Assembly: GCA_028707535.1 (NCBI GenBank)
Contig: JAQWAU010000002.1
Span: forward strand, 1-64,000
Length of the DNA stretch: 64,000 nucleotides
Reading direction: 5' to 3'
From: Heliobacteriaceae bacterium
Lineage (GTDB): Bacteria > Bacillota > Desulfitobacteriia > Heliobacteriales > Heliobacteriaceae
A program made the translations under genes and the position numbers. Within the stretch, counting starts at the first letter, position 1; every line of letters starts with the position of its first letter. This document shows positions 43,335 through 52,280 of this stretch, piece after piece. Under the pieces are notes generated by a model. That model searched no databases. It worked only from the letters and a program-made list of their open reading frames with translations, and was not told where the DNA came from.

Positions 43335-44147
43335 ATGTTAATCAAAAAGCGGCTGTTTATCGGTTTCATGCTGGTCAGCTTGTTTAGTGTCGTGTTGCTG
43401 GCCATGCTGGGCTGGTATGTGGTTAATAATAGCGAATATGCAAGCCAGATCTTGATTGGGTTGTTGGGATCCGGGTTTTTGGTTGTTGTCGGGTTAATCG
43501 CGGTTGGCCTGGCGGGGATGATTTTTTCCCTATGGCGGGAAAAGGCCATCCCGGCCGTGTACCGTTGGACCAGGATGGCGATCAATATGCTATTTCCTTT
43601 GGCTTTAGTGAATGCCCGGATTTTTGGCATCTCTCCCGACCGGCTGCGGAGCAGTTTTATTGAGGTGAGTAACCAGTTGGTGATCACCCGCCATGTTAAA
43701 GTAGCGCCGGGAAAGGTTTTGGTTTTGGTGCCACACTGTCTCCAGCGGACTGCTTGCCGCCATAAAATCACCCTTGATATCAATAATTGCACCAATTGCG
43801 GCCGGTGCCCGGTGACTGGGCTTCGCAAATTGGCTGACCGGTACCGGGTAAAAATGGCGGTAGTCTCGGGGGGCACCTTAGCCCGCAAAGTAGTCAAGGA
43901 GTCCAATGCGCAAGCGGTTGTGGCGGTGGCTTGTGAGCGGGATCTGACCAGTGGGATCCAGGATATGGCCGGAGTGCCGGTGTTAGGCATACTTAATGAC
44001 CGCCCGGAAGGTCCTTGTTGCAATACCCTTGTAAATATGGACCGGGTGGAAAGGGCAATCCGTTATTTTCTCTACCGGGAGAACAGTGATCAGGAGTTCC
44101 CGGGGGAAAAGGCTTTTTCCCGTGGGCGGCGGTTGGAGGTTTATTGA
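43335..44147 (+). CDS. DUF116 domain membrane protein with cysteine clusters
   Basis: A 270-aa protein with two N-terminal membrane helices (about 5-30 and 38-65) and a cytoplasmic DUF116 domain. Conserved cysteines occur at C135, C141, C152, C155, C158, C200 and C228-C229, with the cluster NCTNCGRCPV looking like a metal or Fe-S site. The domain is common in anaerobes and often lies beside def/fmt/rsmB. Biochemical role unknown. It overlaps the TTG preceding rsmB by four bases. Confidence 0.85.
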   Translation: MLIKKRLFIGFMLVSLFSVVLLAMLGWYVVNNSEYASQILIGLLGSGFLVVVGLIAVGLAGMIFSLWREKAIPAVYRWTRMAINMLFPLALVNARIFGISPDRLRSSFIEVSNQLVITRHVKVAPGKVLVLVPHCLQRTACRHKITLDINNCTNCGRCPVTGLRKLADRYRVKMAVVSGGTLARKVVKESNAQAVVAVACERDLTSGIQDMAGVPVLGILNDRPEGPCCNTLVNMDRVERAIRYFLYRENSDQEFPGEKAFSRGRRLEVY

Positions 44148-44149
44148 TC

Positions 44150-45511
44150 ATGGAGCGTTCGGCGCGGGCAGCCGCTTTAATGGTGTTGACGGCCATAGAG
44201 GAACGGCAGGCCTATGCTAATTTATCCTTGCGGCACGTCTTGGGTACAACCAACCTGGCGAAACAGGAGTGTAACCTGGCTACTGAGCTGGTGATGGGGG
44301 TATTGCGCCGGCAAAACACCTTGGACTTTGCGATAAATTGGCTACTTCGGCGGCCGGGAGGGCTGCCGGCAGCTGTTCGCCGTTTACTGCGCCTGGGGGC
44401 ATACCAGGTGCTTTTTTTGGATCGGGTGCCGGTGGCCGCTGCTTGCCACGAAACTGTTGAATTGGCTAAGCAACTGGGAACAGGCCGGTATTCGGGACTG
44501 GTCAATGGGGTGTTGCGTCAATTGGCCCACCGGCAAAATGAAGTGCCTTGGCCGGTTTGGGAGGATGACCCGGAAGGCTTCTTGGTCATCCGGGAATCCC
44601 ATCCGGAATGGCTGGTGCGGCGTTGGCTTAAACAACATGGCCCCGATACGGCGCGGGCGATATGTGAGGCCAACAACCAACCGGTAGGTGTCGGTCTGCG
44701 GGTCAATTTGCGGCGGATTAGCCGGGACGATTTTCTTAAGCTTCTGGCCGACCGGGAAATCGAGGCCAGGCCTTCGACATTTGCCGGTGCCGGGATCCGG
44801 TTAATTTCCGGGGCGAATATTGCCGGGTTGCCTGGCTATCCGGAAGGATTTTTTTCCGTTCAGGACGAAAGTTCTATGCTGGTAGCACCGGTGGTCTGCC
44901 CCCAGCCCGGGGAAATAATCGTGGATGCCTGTGCGGCTCCTGGGGGCAAAACTACGCACTTGGCCGAGGTTTCTCGGGACCAAGCGTTAATTTACGCCTG
45001 GGATATCCATCCCCATAAGTTGGGCTTGATCCGGCAAAACTGTGAACGCTTGGGTTTGGGTAGGATTCACCCGGCAATCGTTGATGCGCAAGACCCGCCC
45101 CGGGAGCTGGCCGATCAGGTGGATCGGGTGCTGGTAGATGCCCCTTGCAGTGGGTTGGGGGTATTACGACGCCGGCCGGAGTTGCGTTACCGGATGTCTG
45201 TGGCCGGGATCCGGCGGTTGCAAGGTCTGCAGCAAAATATTCTGGCCGGGGCAGCAACTTTGGTCCGGCCAGGAGGAATATTGGTCTATTCTACATGTAC
45301 GACGGAGCCGGAAGAAAACTTCGGGCAAATCAAAACCTTTTTGCAGCAGCGGCCTGATTTTGTCCCGGCAGATTTGGCGAGTTACTTGCCATCATTGAAT
45401 TTTTCACCGGAAGAAAAACGGCAGGTGGCTAAAGGATATTGGCAGATTCTACCTCACCGCTTTAATACCGATGGGTTTTTTATTGCCCGGTTGCAGCGCA
45501 AGTTATTTTGA
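44150..45511 (+). CDS. rsmB: 16S rRNA (cytosine-967-C5)-methyltransferase
   Basis: Methylates C967 of 16S rRNA with SAM. An N-terminal NusB-like RNA-binding domain (ARAAALMVLTAIEERQAYA) is followed by the methyltransferase with DACAAPGGKTTHLAE (motif I), VDAPCSGLGVLRRRPE and YSTCT (the two catalytic cysteines). 453 aa. ATG 44150 or TTG 44144 could start translation; GGAGG lies upstream of both. Confidence 0.95.
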   Translation: MERSARAAALMVLTAIEERQAYANLSLRHVLGTTNLAKQECNLATELVMGVLRRQNTLDFAINWLLRRPGGLPAAVRRLLRLGAYQVLFLDRVPVAAACHETVELAKQLGTGRYSGLVNGVLRQLAHRQNEVPWPVWEDDPEGFLVIRESHPEWLVRRWLKQHGPDTARAICEANNQPVGVGLRVNLRRISRDDFLKLLADREIEARPSTFAGAGIRLISGANIAGLPGYPEGFFSVQDESSMLVAPVVCPQPGEIIVDACAAPGGKTTHLAEVSRDQALIYAWDIHPHKLGLIRQNCERLGLGRIHPAIVDAQDPPRELADQVDRVLVDAPCSGLGVLRRRPELRYRMSVAGIRRLQGLQQNILAGAATLVRPGGILVYSTCTTEPEENFGQIKTFLQQRPDFVPADLASYLPSLNFSPEEKRQVAKGYWQILPHRFNTDGFFIARLQRKLF

Positions 45512-45535
45512 GGAAGGCAGGCACGGAAGACAAAA

Positions 45536-46651
45536 ATGTCTGATTTGCGGGGGATGTTGCCGGCGGAAATTGCGGCCGCAGTTGCTGCTTGGGGCTGGCC
45601 GGCATACCGGGGTAATCAGATTTTCCGCGGGTTGCAGAAACGTGGGGTACGGGCCCTGGATGAACTGACCGATTTGCCGGTGGATTTGCGGGGGCAGCTT
45701 GCCACTAGTGGCAAGCTGCGGCCTTTGCGGGTGAAAAGGCGGCAAATTGCCGGAGACCGGACGGAAAAGGTTCTGTGGGAATTGGCCGATGGGGAACTGT
45801 TGGAAACCGTTCTTATGCCTTATGAACGGAGCCGGACTCGTGACCGGGTGACGGTGTGTTTATCCACTCAAGTGGGTTGTGCCTTGGCTTGCCGGTTTTG
45901 TGCTACGGGACAACAGGGTTTTCGCCGTAATTTGACCCCGGCGGAGATTGTCGACCAGGTACTGGATTTAACCGCGGAGAAAAGGCTGGCCAAACCGGAT
46001 TTTAAGGTTACCAATCTGGTCTTTATGGGTATGGGGGAACCCTTGCTGAATTTTGCCGCGGTTAGGCAGGCGATCCGGATTTTGACCCATCCGCAAGGTC
46101 AGGCCATCGGCCAACGCCGGATCACCGTTTCGACCGTCGGGATTGTTCCCGGGATTGAGCAGTTTACCGCCGAAGGCTGGGAAGTGAACTTGGCCTTATC
46201 CCTTCATGCTACTGATGACCGGCAGCGTTCAGAGCTGATGCCGGTTAACCGGCGGTATCCGTTGGCGGCGGTTTTAGCGGCTTGCCGGAATTACTGGCGG
46301 CAAACCAGGCGGCGGTTGACGGTGGAATATGCCTTAATCAAAGGATTTAACGACAGCTTGGCCGATGCCCGGCGTCTGGCCGCAATGTTTGCCGGTTGGC
46401 CGGTGCATGTTAATGTAATCCCGGTTAATCCGGTGGCCGAAAGCGGCTGGGTCAGGCCATCGCCGGATGCTGTAAAATGTTTTTTGGCGACGTTAAAAAA
46501 GGCCGGTATTACGGCAGTCTTGCGGGAAGAACGTGGTGGTGACATTATGGCGGCTTGCGGTCAATTGCGGGGAACGGTTGTGGCTGAAAGGGGGGTAAGC
46601 CATGAAGGTAATCGCGCGCACGGATGTGGGCCGGGTTCGTCGGAAGAATGA
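45536..46651 (+). CDS. rlmN: Dual-specificity 23S rRNA A2503 / tRNA A37 C2-methyltransferase (radical SAM)
   Basis: Adds a C2 methyl to adenosine in rRNA and tRNA. The radical-SAM motif CALACRFC gives C115, C119 and C122; GMGEPLLNF and the cysteine in DIMAACGQLRG near the C-terminus (substrate-linking Cys) are present. After GQLRG the frame continues for about 22 residues into the next gene, giving a 50-base overlap with prpC; that tail is unlike other RlmN proteins. GAGGAAGGCAGGC precedes the ATG. 371 aa. Confidence 0.95.
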   Translation: MSDLRGMLPAEIAAAVAAWGWPAYRGNQIFRGLQKRGVRALDELTDLPVDLRGQLATSGKLRPLRVKRRQIAGDRTEKVLWELADGELLETVLMPYERSRTRDRVTVCLSTQVGCALACRFCATGQQGFRRNLTPAEIVDQVLDLTAEKRLAKPDFKVTNLVFMGMGEPLLNFAAVRQAIRILTHPQGQAIGQRRITVSTVGIVPGIEQFTAEGWEVNLALSLHATDDRQRSELMPVNRRYPLAAVLAACRNYWRQTRRRLTVEYALIKGFNDSLADARRLAAMFAGWPVHVNVIPVNPVAESGWVRPSPDAVKCFLATLKKAGITAVLREERGGDIMAACGQLRGTVVAERGVSHEGNRAHGCGPGSSEE

Positions 46652-47357
46652 AGACAGTTATTTTGTGGATTTAGACCGGCGGCTTTTTTTGGTGGCTGAC
46701 GGTATGGGCGGCCACGAAGCCGGTGAGGTAGCCAGTTCTTTAGCGGTTGAGGCTTTTGCCGCTAACGCCGGTTGGCGGATCTCCGGGCGGGACGCGGTTA
46801 CCGTAATGGCTGAGGCTTGCCGGGAGGCGAACCGCTTGGTTTACGATCAGTCCTGCCAAAATCCCCGGTGGGCGGGGATGGGAACCACCTTAACGGCAGC
46901 CTGGTTTACGGACACCGGTTTAATAATTGCTCATGTCGGTGATAGCCGGGCATACATGTACCGGGATGATACCATGTGTTTGCTGACCAGGGACCATTCC
47001 TTCGTACAGGAGATGGTCCGTAAAGGACAGCTAACCGAAGCCGAAGCGTTGGCTCATCCGCAACGGAATGTAATCACCAGGGCGTTAGGCACACGGGAGG
47101 AAGTACCGGTTGATATTTTTGTTGTCGACCGGATCCCTGGGGGAATCCTTTTATTATGTACGGACGGCTTATCGAATAATGTACCCGTTGCGGAGATTAC
47201 CGCCATGATTAGGGCTGCCCGGCAGGAGCCTGATCAAGAAAAGGCAATGGCCCGGGCAGCAGATGAACTGTTAAGCCGGGCCTTGGAGCGGGGTGGACAG
47301 GACAACATTACCTTCCTGATCATCTGGCAAGCGGAAAGTGAGGGAAGGAAAAAATGA
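46602..47357 (+). CDS. prpC: PP2C-type serine/threonine protein phosphatase
   Basis: Mn2+-dependent phosphatase that reverses PrkC phosphorylation. Motifs RRKNEDSYFVD, LVADGMGGHEAGEVAS, HVGDSRAYMYRD and the late GGQDNITFLI hold the metal-binding aspartates. 251 aa. AAAGGGGGG precedes ATG 46602, which is inside the 3' end of rlmN. It overlaps prkC by four bases (ATGA), so kinase and phosphatase are coupled. Confidence 0.96.
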   Translation: MKVIARTDVGRVRRKNEDSYFVDLDRRLFLVADGMGGHEAGEVASSLAVEAFAANAGWRISGRDAVTVMAEACREANRLVYDQSCQNPRWAGMGTTLTAAWFTDTGLIIAHVGDSRAYMYRDDTMCLLTRDHSFVQEMVRKGQLTEAEALAHPQRNVITRALGTREEVPVDIFVVDRIPGGILLLCTDGLSNNVPVAEITAMIRAARQEPDQEKAMARAADELLSRALERGGQDNITFLIIWQAESEGRKK

Positions 47358-49252
47358 TCGGACGCCTGCTTGGTAACCGGTACCAGCTGACAGAACGCTT
47401 GGGTGGCGGTGGTACTGCCGAGGTATACAAAGCTTGGGATAAAATCTTACAAAGGGCGGTTACCGTAAAAATTTTACGTAAAAGCTTGACCGCCGATGCG
47501 GAATTTGTCCGGCGGTTCCGGCGGGAGGCGCAAGCCATCGCCTCTTTGTCCCACCCCAATATTGTGAATGTGTATGATGTCGGTCAGGAAGACGAAACCG
47601 ATTATATTGTGATGGAGTTTATTGACGGCCCGACCCTCAAAGAGGTGATCCGGAGCAGAGCGCCATTATCCGCGGAAGAAACCGTAGAACTGGCCAAGCA
47701 AATCTGTGATGCGTTGGAGCATGCCCACCAAAACGGGATTATTCACCGGGACATTAAACCACACAACATCTTGCTTACCCGCACCGGACGGGTAAAGGTC
47801 GCCGATTTCGGCATTGCCCGGTCGGTTACCCAGAGCACCATGACCTTGGACCGTTCGATTGTCGGTTCGGTACATTATTTATCACCGGAACAGGCCCGGG
47901 GGGTGCCGGTTGACGAGAAATCCGATATTTACGCCCTCGGGGTGGTGATGTATGAACTGTTAAGCGGCCAGGTTCCCTTTCAAGGGGATACGCCGATTGC
48001 GGTGGCTTTGCAGCAAATTCAACAGGAGCCTCCCGGGTTTGCGGGGACCGGCGGCCGGGTGCCGGCGGCCTTGGAAGAAGTGGTACTGCGGGCGATGGAA
48101 AAGGATCCCGGGCGCCGGTATCTGAATGCCAGAGCCTTAAAAGAGGACTTGGAAAACGTTTTTTCCGGCCGGATTGTCGGCCGGCTGCCCTTAACCTGGG
48201 ATGATAGTCCGACAGTCCGGATCGAAGGGGAACTGCCGCTTTTGGAAAACCCCGGAGACCGGCAGGGAGTCGGGCCGTTCCCGGCGGATCACCCCGGCGC
48301 GCCGGGGCCGGGAAGGCGGATTAAAAACAAAAAGGTGCTCTGGTTTGCCGTTTTTGCCGGTGTGGCTTTAATCTGCTTGGGGCTTGTGTACGCTTGGCAA
48401 AGCTACATGAATGTTCCGGAAGTATTGTTGCCGAATGTGGTCGGCAAGCATTATATTGAAGCCACGAATATCCTACAGCGGGCAAACGTAAGTTTTCAGG
48501 TGAATACCGCCTATGATCCGAATGTTGCCAAAGATATCGTGATTGCCCAAGAACCGGAAGGGGACCGGTGGATCAAGCAAACCCGGGAAGTTATATTAAC
48601 CGTCAGTTTGGGACCGAAACTGACCCGGGTGCCGGATGTCCAGCGGAAGCCTCAACGGGATGCCGAACTAATTCTGCGGGATGCGGATTTTAAGCCTGAA
48701 ATCCAAATGGAGCCGAATGATAAAGTACCGGCAGGAACGGTGATTTCGCAAAATCCGCAGCCGAACAGTGAACAAGCTGCCGGGAGCACGGTTTATCTCC
48801 AAGTAAGCAATGGCCCAAATGTGAAAACAATCATGCCTCCTCTGGTCGGCTTAAAGGTTCAGGAGGGTCAGGCCCAATTGGCCTCCTTAGATGTGAATGT
48901 GCAATTATTGGCTCAGGAAGATGCCGGTCATCCGGCGGGAACAATTATTTCCCAGGATCCCGCCCCGAAGACACCGCTTGAGCCGGGTATGCAGGTTAAG
49001 CTGGTTTACAGTGCCGGAGCCGTGCAGCCGGTACCGGTGATGAAGACAACGGTGGTTAGTGTCCCGGTTTCCAATGACGGCAAGGAACATACTGTCCGCA
49101 TTGTGTTACAGGATAGCCGGGGTAAACAGGAAGTTTACAGCGGGAAACACCGGGGTGGGGATACGGTGACCCGGGAAGTTTCCTATACCGGGAAAGGTTC
49201 CATAAAGGCTTATGTAGATGGTGCTCAGGTATTAGACCGGGAGTTGGGATAA
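47354..49252 (+). CDS. prkC: Serine/threonine protein kinase with PASTA domains
   Basis: A membrane kinase that senses peptidoglycan fragments. Cytoplasmic Hanks kinase domain with GGGGTAEVYKA, VTVKILRK, HRDIKPHNILLT and DFGIARS; one membrane helix (about 326-346); then three PASTA repeats (about 355-560), each with the NVVGKH/DVQRK/PLVGLKVQEG-type start. After the third repeat a further region of about 75 residues (VSVPVSNDGKEHTVRIVLQD) forms an extra C-terminal domain. In Bacillus PrkC controls spore germination and wall metabolism. 632 aa. Confidence 0.95.
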   Translation: MIGRLLGNRYQLTERLGGGGTAEVYKAWDKILQRAVTVKILRKSLTADAEFVRRFRREAQAIASLSHPNIVNVYDVGQEDETDYIVMEFIDGPTLKEVIRSRAPLSAEETVELAKQICDALEHAHQNGIIHRDIKPHNILLTRTGRVKVADFGIARSVTQSTMTLDRSIVGSVHYLSPEQARGVPVDEKSDIYALGVVMYELLSGQVPFQGDTPIAVALQQIQQEPPGFAGTGGRVPAALEEVVLRAMEKDPGRRYLNARALKEDLENVFSGRIVGRLPLTWDDSPTVRIEGELPLLENPGDRQGVGPFPADHPGAPGPGRRIKNKKVLWFAVFAGVALICLGLVYAWQSYMNVPEVLLPNVVGKHYIEATNILQRANVSFQVNTAYDPNVAKDIVIAQEPEGDRWIKQTREVILTVSLGPKLTRVPDVQRKPQRDAELILRDADFKPEIQMEPNDKVPAGTVISQNPQPNSEQAAGSTVYLQVSNGPNVKTIMPPLVGLKVQEGQAQLASLDVNVQLLAQEDAGHPAGTIISQDPAPKTPLEPGMQVKLVYSAGAVQPVPVMKTTVVSVPVSNDGKEHTVRIVLQDSRGKQEVYSGKHRGGDTVTREVSYTGKGSIKAYVDGAQVLDRELG

Positions 49253-49280
49253 TGAAAACACTGGTTACCGGAGGTAAGGC

Positions 49281-50201
49281 GTGAAAGGCCGGGAAATCGA
49301 AGGAACAATCTTAAAAGGCTATAGCGGTTTTTATTACGTGTTTGCGCAAGGAGAAGTGTACACTTGTTCCCTACGGGGAAAATATCGCCTTAAAGAACAT
49401 AACCGGGTTTTTTTGCCGGGAGACCAGGTATTGATCAGCATCCTGCCGAACGGGCAAGGGGTAATCGAGGCCGTAAATTCCCGCCGGACGGAGTTGTTAC
49501 GGCCCCCGGTTGCCAATGTGGACCAGGCCTTGTTGATTTTCGCCCTGCTCAGCCCCCTGCCTGATTTTTTGTTGCTTGACCGGTTGTTGGTTATGGCGTT
49601 ACATGCGGAAATTAAGCCGGTAATTGTTTGGACCAAAGCAGATCTGGTCGCTCCGGCGGTGGTTGCCGTTGCCCAAGCCGGTTATGAAAAAACAGGCTTC
49701 GAGCAGGTGGTGGTATCGGCGGTTACGGGTCAGGGTGTCGGGCGGATTGCCGGGCTGCTGCGGGGTTGGATTACCGTATTGGCCGGGCCGTCCGGGGCCG
49801 GCAAATCCACCTTGTTGAATGTGGTTTTCCCCGGGCTGGCCCTTAAAACCGGAACATTAAACCCAAAAATCGGCCGGGGCCGGCATACCACCCGACATGT
49901 GGAGTTGCTGGCGGCCGGTGGTGGGGCCTTAGTCGCCGATACTCCCGGGTTTTCTAACTTGTTTTTGCCGCCAATTGCCCCGGCCCAACTGGCTAATTAT
50001 TTTCCCGAGCTGGCCCCGTTTTTGGGCCGGTGCCGGTTTAAATCATGCCGGCATGATGCCGAACCTGATTGCCGGGTCAAAGCTGCCATGGCCGCCGGTT
50101 TAATTCCGGAACAGCGGTACAAACATTATGTGCTGTTTCTGCGGGAACTGGTTGCCCGGGAGAATCGTCCGGGGCCGAAAGGAAGAAAAGGTAATGATTA
50201 A
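49281..50201 (+). CDS. rsgA: Ribosome small-subunit-dependent GTPase RsgA
   Basis: A circularly permuted GTPase that checks late 30S maturation. N-terminal OB fold, then G4 VWTKADLV, G1 AGPSGAGKSTLLN, G3 DTPGFSN, and the zinc-binding C-terminus CRFKSCRHDAEPDC. 306 aa. GTG 49281 follows GGAGG. Overlaps rpe by eight bases, in the conserved prkC-rsgA-rpe order. Confidence 0.96.
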   Translation: MKGREIEGTILKGYSGFYYVFAQGEVYTCSLRGKYRLKEHNRVFLPGDQVLISILPNGQGVIEAVNSRRTELLRPPVANVDQALLIFALLSPLPDFLLLDRLLVMALHAEIKPVIVWTKADLVAPAVVAVAQAGYEKTGFEQVVVSAVTGQGVGRIAGLLRGWITVLAGPSGAGKSTLLNVVFPGLALKTGTLNPKIGRGRHTTRHVELLAAGGGALVADTPGFSNLFLPPIAPAQLANYFPELAPFLGRCRFKSCRHDAEPDCRVKAAMAAGLIPEQRYKHYVLFLRELVARENRPGPKGRKGND

Positions 50202-50850
50202 GATTGCCCCATCGATTTTGGCGGCCGATTTTTCGTGCTTGGGCCGGCAAGTCGCTGCGGTGGAAGCCGGTGGTGCGGCTTACTTGCATATTGATGTGAT
50301 GGACGGGCATTTTGTTCCCAATATTACCGTGGGTCCTTTGGTGTTAAGGGCTTTGCGGCAAAAAAGCCGCCTCGTTTTTGACACTCATTTGATGATTACT
50401 GAACCTGACCGGTATGTAGCGGATTTTGCCGAAGCCGGCGCCGACCTGATTACGGTGCACCAGGAGGCTTGTCTGCACTTGCACCGCACGGTCACCAGGA
50501 TTAAGGAAATGGGGGTGAAAGCCGGGGCGGCAATCAACCCGGGAACCCCGTGGCGAACTTTGGAATGTGTTTTGCCTTTACTGGACTTGGTTCTGGTGAT
50601 GACGGTAAACCCCGGGTTTGGGGGGCAGCAGTTTATTCCTTTAACCATCGCTAAAATTAAAGCGTTGGCTGATTTCCGGCAGCAGCAGGGTTTGGCTTAT
50701 GAGATCGAAGTGGATGGGGGGATCAACCGCCAGACCGCCCCTTTAGTTGTTGCCGCCGGAGCAGGTGTATTGGTGGCCGGTTCGGCGGTTTTTGGCGCGG
50801 CGGATATCACCGGTGAAGTGGCTTATTTACGCCGGTTAAGTCCCGATTGA
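50194..50850 (+). CDS. rpe: Ribulose-phosphate 3-epimerase
   Basis: Interconverts ribulose-5-P and xylulose-5-P. TIM-barrel with IAPSILAADF, HIDVMDGHFVPN (catalytic Asp, metal His), MTVNPGFGGQ and EVDGGIN. 218 aa. ATG 50194 follows AAAGGAAG at good spacing; the upstream frame from 50128 overlaps rsgA and is rejected. Its stop codon overlaps the promoter of the riboflavin operon. Confidence 0.96.
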   Translation: MIKIAPSILAADFSCLGRQVAAVEAGGAAYLHIDVMDGHFVPNITVGPLVLRALRQKSRLVFDTHLMITEPDRYVADFAEAGADLITVHQEACLHLHRTVTRIKEMGVKAGAAINPGTPWRTLECVLPLLDLVLVMTVNPGFGGQQFIPLTIAKIKALADFRQQQGLAYEIEVDGGINRQTAPLVVAAGAGVLVAGSAVFGAADITGEVAYLRRLSPD

Positions 50851-50876
50851 CAAAAGTCAATTTAAAATGCTAAACT
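50847..50876 (+). promoter_or_regulatory. Sigma-A promoter of the riboflavin operon
   Basis: A perfect TTGACA (50847-50852), overlapping the rpe stop codon, and TAAACT (50871-50876), 18 bases apart. Start near 50883, just before the FMN riboswitch. Confidence 0.75.
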
Positions 50877-50894
50877 AAACACGTAAATATGGTT

Positions 50895-51014
50895 GGTTTC
50901 CTTCGGGGTTGGGTGGAATTCCCTACTGGCGGTATAGCCCGCGAGCCCGGTTTTATGGGCAGATCCGGTGTAAACCCGGAGCCTACAGTGAGAGTCTGGA
51001 TGGGAGAAGGAAAC
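50895..51014 (+). promoter_or_regulatory. FMN riboswitch (RFN element)
   Basis: The RFN core is readable: GGTGGAATTCCCTACTGGCGG, TATAGCCCGCGAGCC, GATCCGGTGTAAACCCGGAGCC, ACAGTGAGAGTCTGGATGGGAGAAGG. GTTTCCTTC and GAAGGAAAC form P1. It sits upstream of ribD and controls ribD-ribE-ribBA-ribH in response to FMN. Confidence 0.97.
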
Positions 51015-51097
51015 AGTTCCGGCCGTTTTTGGTCTGGTTTTGCCGTTCGCATTACCCGGCTGTTATTGCCGTTGTCTGTTTTTGGCCTTTTCTTTTG

Positions 51098-51127
51098 ACC
51101 CCGGGGAATTATCCTGCGGGGTTTTTG
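51098..51127 (+). terminator. Expression-platform terminator of the FMN riboswitch
   Basis: ACCCCG pairs with CGGGGT around a 13-base loop and is followed by TTTTGT. It lies between the RFN element and ribD. Confidence 0.75.
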
Positions 51128-51164
51128 TATTACATTCAAATGGGTAAAACAAGGGTTGAAGTAG

Positions 51165-52280
51165 ATGAATGACACCGATTATATGGCCCGGGCCCTGGCT
51201 TTGGCCGCCAGGGGTAAAGGGCAAACAAGCCCCAACCCGGTGGTTGGCTGTGTGATTACCAATGGGGGCCAAATTGTCGGGGAAGGTTATCATCAGCGGG
51301 CCGGTACTCCACATGCGGAAGTACATGCGATTAAACAGGCCGGGGAGAGGGCCCGGGGGGGCACCCTCTATGTTACTTTGGAACCGTGTGCCCACCGGGG
51401 CCGGACGCCGCCTTGTGTGGAGCTGATTATTGCGGCCGGGATCAAGAATGTGGTTGCGGCGGTAGCAGATCCGAACCCTTTAGTTAGGGGACAAGGGTTT
51501 ACTAGATTGCAAAAGGCCGGGATTGAGGTTAAGACCGGGGTACTGGCAACGGCAGCTACGGAAATCAACCAGCCCTTTTTTACCTGGGTTGTCCACCGGC
51601 GGCCTTGGGTGTTGCTTAAATGGGCAATGACCTTGGATGGTAAAATCGCGACGGCTACCGGGGACAGCCGTTGGGTCAGCGGCCCGGTATCCCGGAACCA
51701 AGTGCACCGGTGGCGCCATGAGTTTGACGGGATCTTGGTGGGGATTGGTACCGTTTTAGCTGATGATCCGCGGTTAACTACCCGCCTGGATGGTGAAAAT
51801 GGGTGCAATCCGGTTCGGGTGGTTGTCGATACGACGGCTAGGTTGCCGTTGACAGCGCAAGTTTTGACCCCGGAAGCCCCGACGGTGGTGGCTGTGGGCG
51901 AACAAGCCCCGGCGGACCGGTTGGCGGCTTTGGCGGCCAAAGGGGCCCAGGTGGTCCGGTGTCCGGTGAATTCGGCCGGGCAGGTGGAGATCGGTTTTCT
52001 GCTCCGGCAGTTGGCCCGGGACGGGCTCACTTCCCTGTTGGTCGAAGGGGGGGCCCGGGTGCATGCTTCCTTTTTGCAAGGGGGATGGGCGGACCGGGCG
52101 GCGGTTTTTATCGCCCCAAAGATTGCCGGTGGCGCCGGAGCTCCCGGGCCGGTCGGTGGGGTGGGGGTGGCCAGGATGCAAGAGGCCTGGCAACTCCGGA
52201 AGTGTTCCTTGACCCCCAGTGGCGAAGACTGGTTGCTGGAAGGGGTGTTACAGGAGGTGAACCCGTGTTTACCGGAATAA
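51165..52280 (+). CDS. ribD: Bifunctional diaminohydroxyphosphoribosylaminopyrimidine deaminase / reductase
   Basis: Second and third steps of riboflavin synthesis. The N-terminal deaminase has the zinc motifs HAEVHAIKQAG and EPCAHRGRTPPC; the C-terminal reductase has LKWAMTLDGKIATATGDSRW and LLVEGGARVHASFL. 371 aa. ATG 51165 follows AAGGGTTGAAG (weak site). It overlaps ribE by 16 bases. Confidence 0.96.
   Translation: MNDTDYMARALALAARGKGQTSPNPVVGCVITNGGQIVGEGYHQRAGTPHAEVHAIKQAGERARGGTLYVTLEPCAHRGRTPPCVELIIAAGIKNVVAAVADPNPLVRGQGFTRLQKAGIEVKTGVLATAATEINQPFFTWVVHRRPWVLLKWAMTLDGKIATATGDSRWVSGPVSRNQVHRWRHEFDGILVGIGTVLADDPRLTTRLDGENGCNPVRVVVDTTARLPLTAQVLTPEAPTVVAVGEQAPADRLAALAAKGAQVVRCPVNSAGQVEIGFLLRQLARDGLTSLLVEGGARVHASFLQGGWADRAAVFIAPKIAGGAGAPGPVGGVGVARMQEAWQLRKCSLTPSGEDWLLEGVLQEVNPCLPE

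Noticed and set aside
51959-52264. Upstream extension of the riboflavin synthase frame
   Set aside because: It lies in another frame of ribD; the GTG at 52265 with AGGAGG and MFTGIIEEMG is the proper start.
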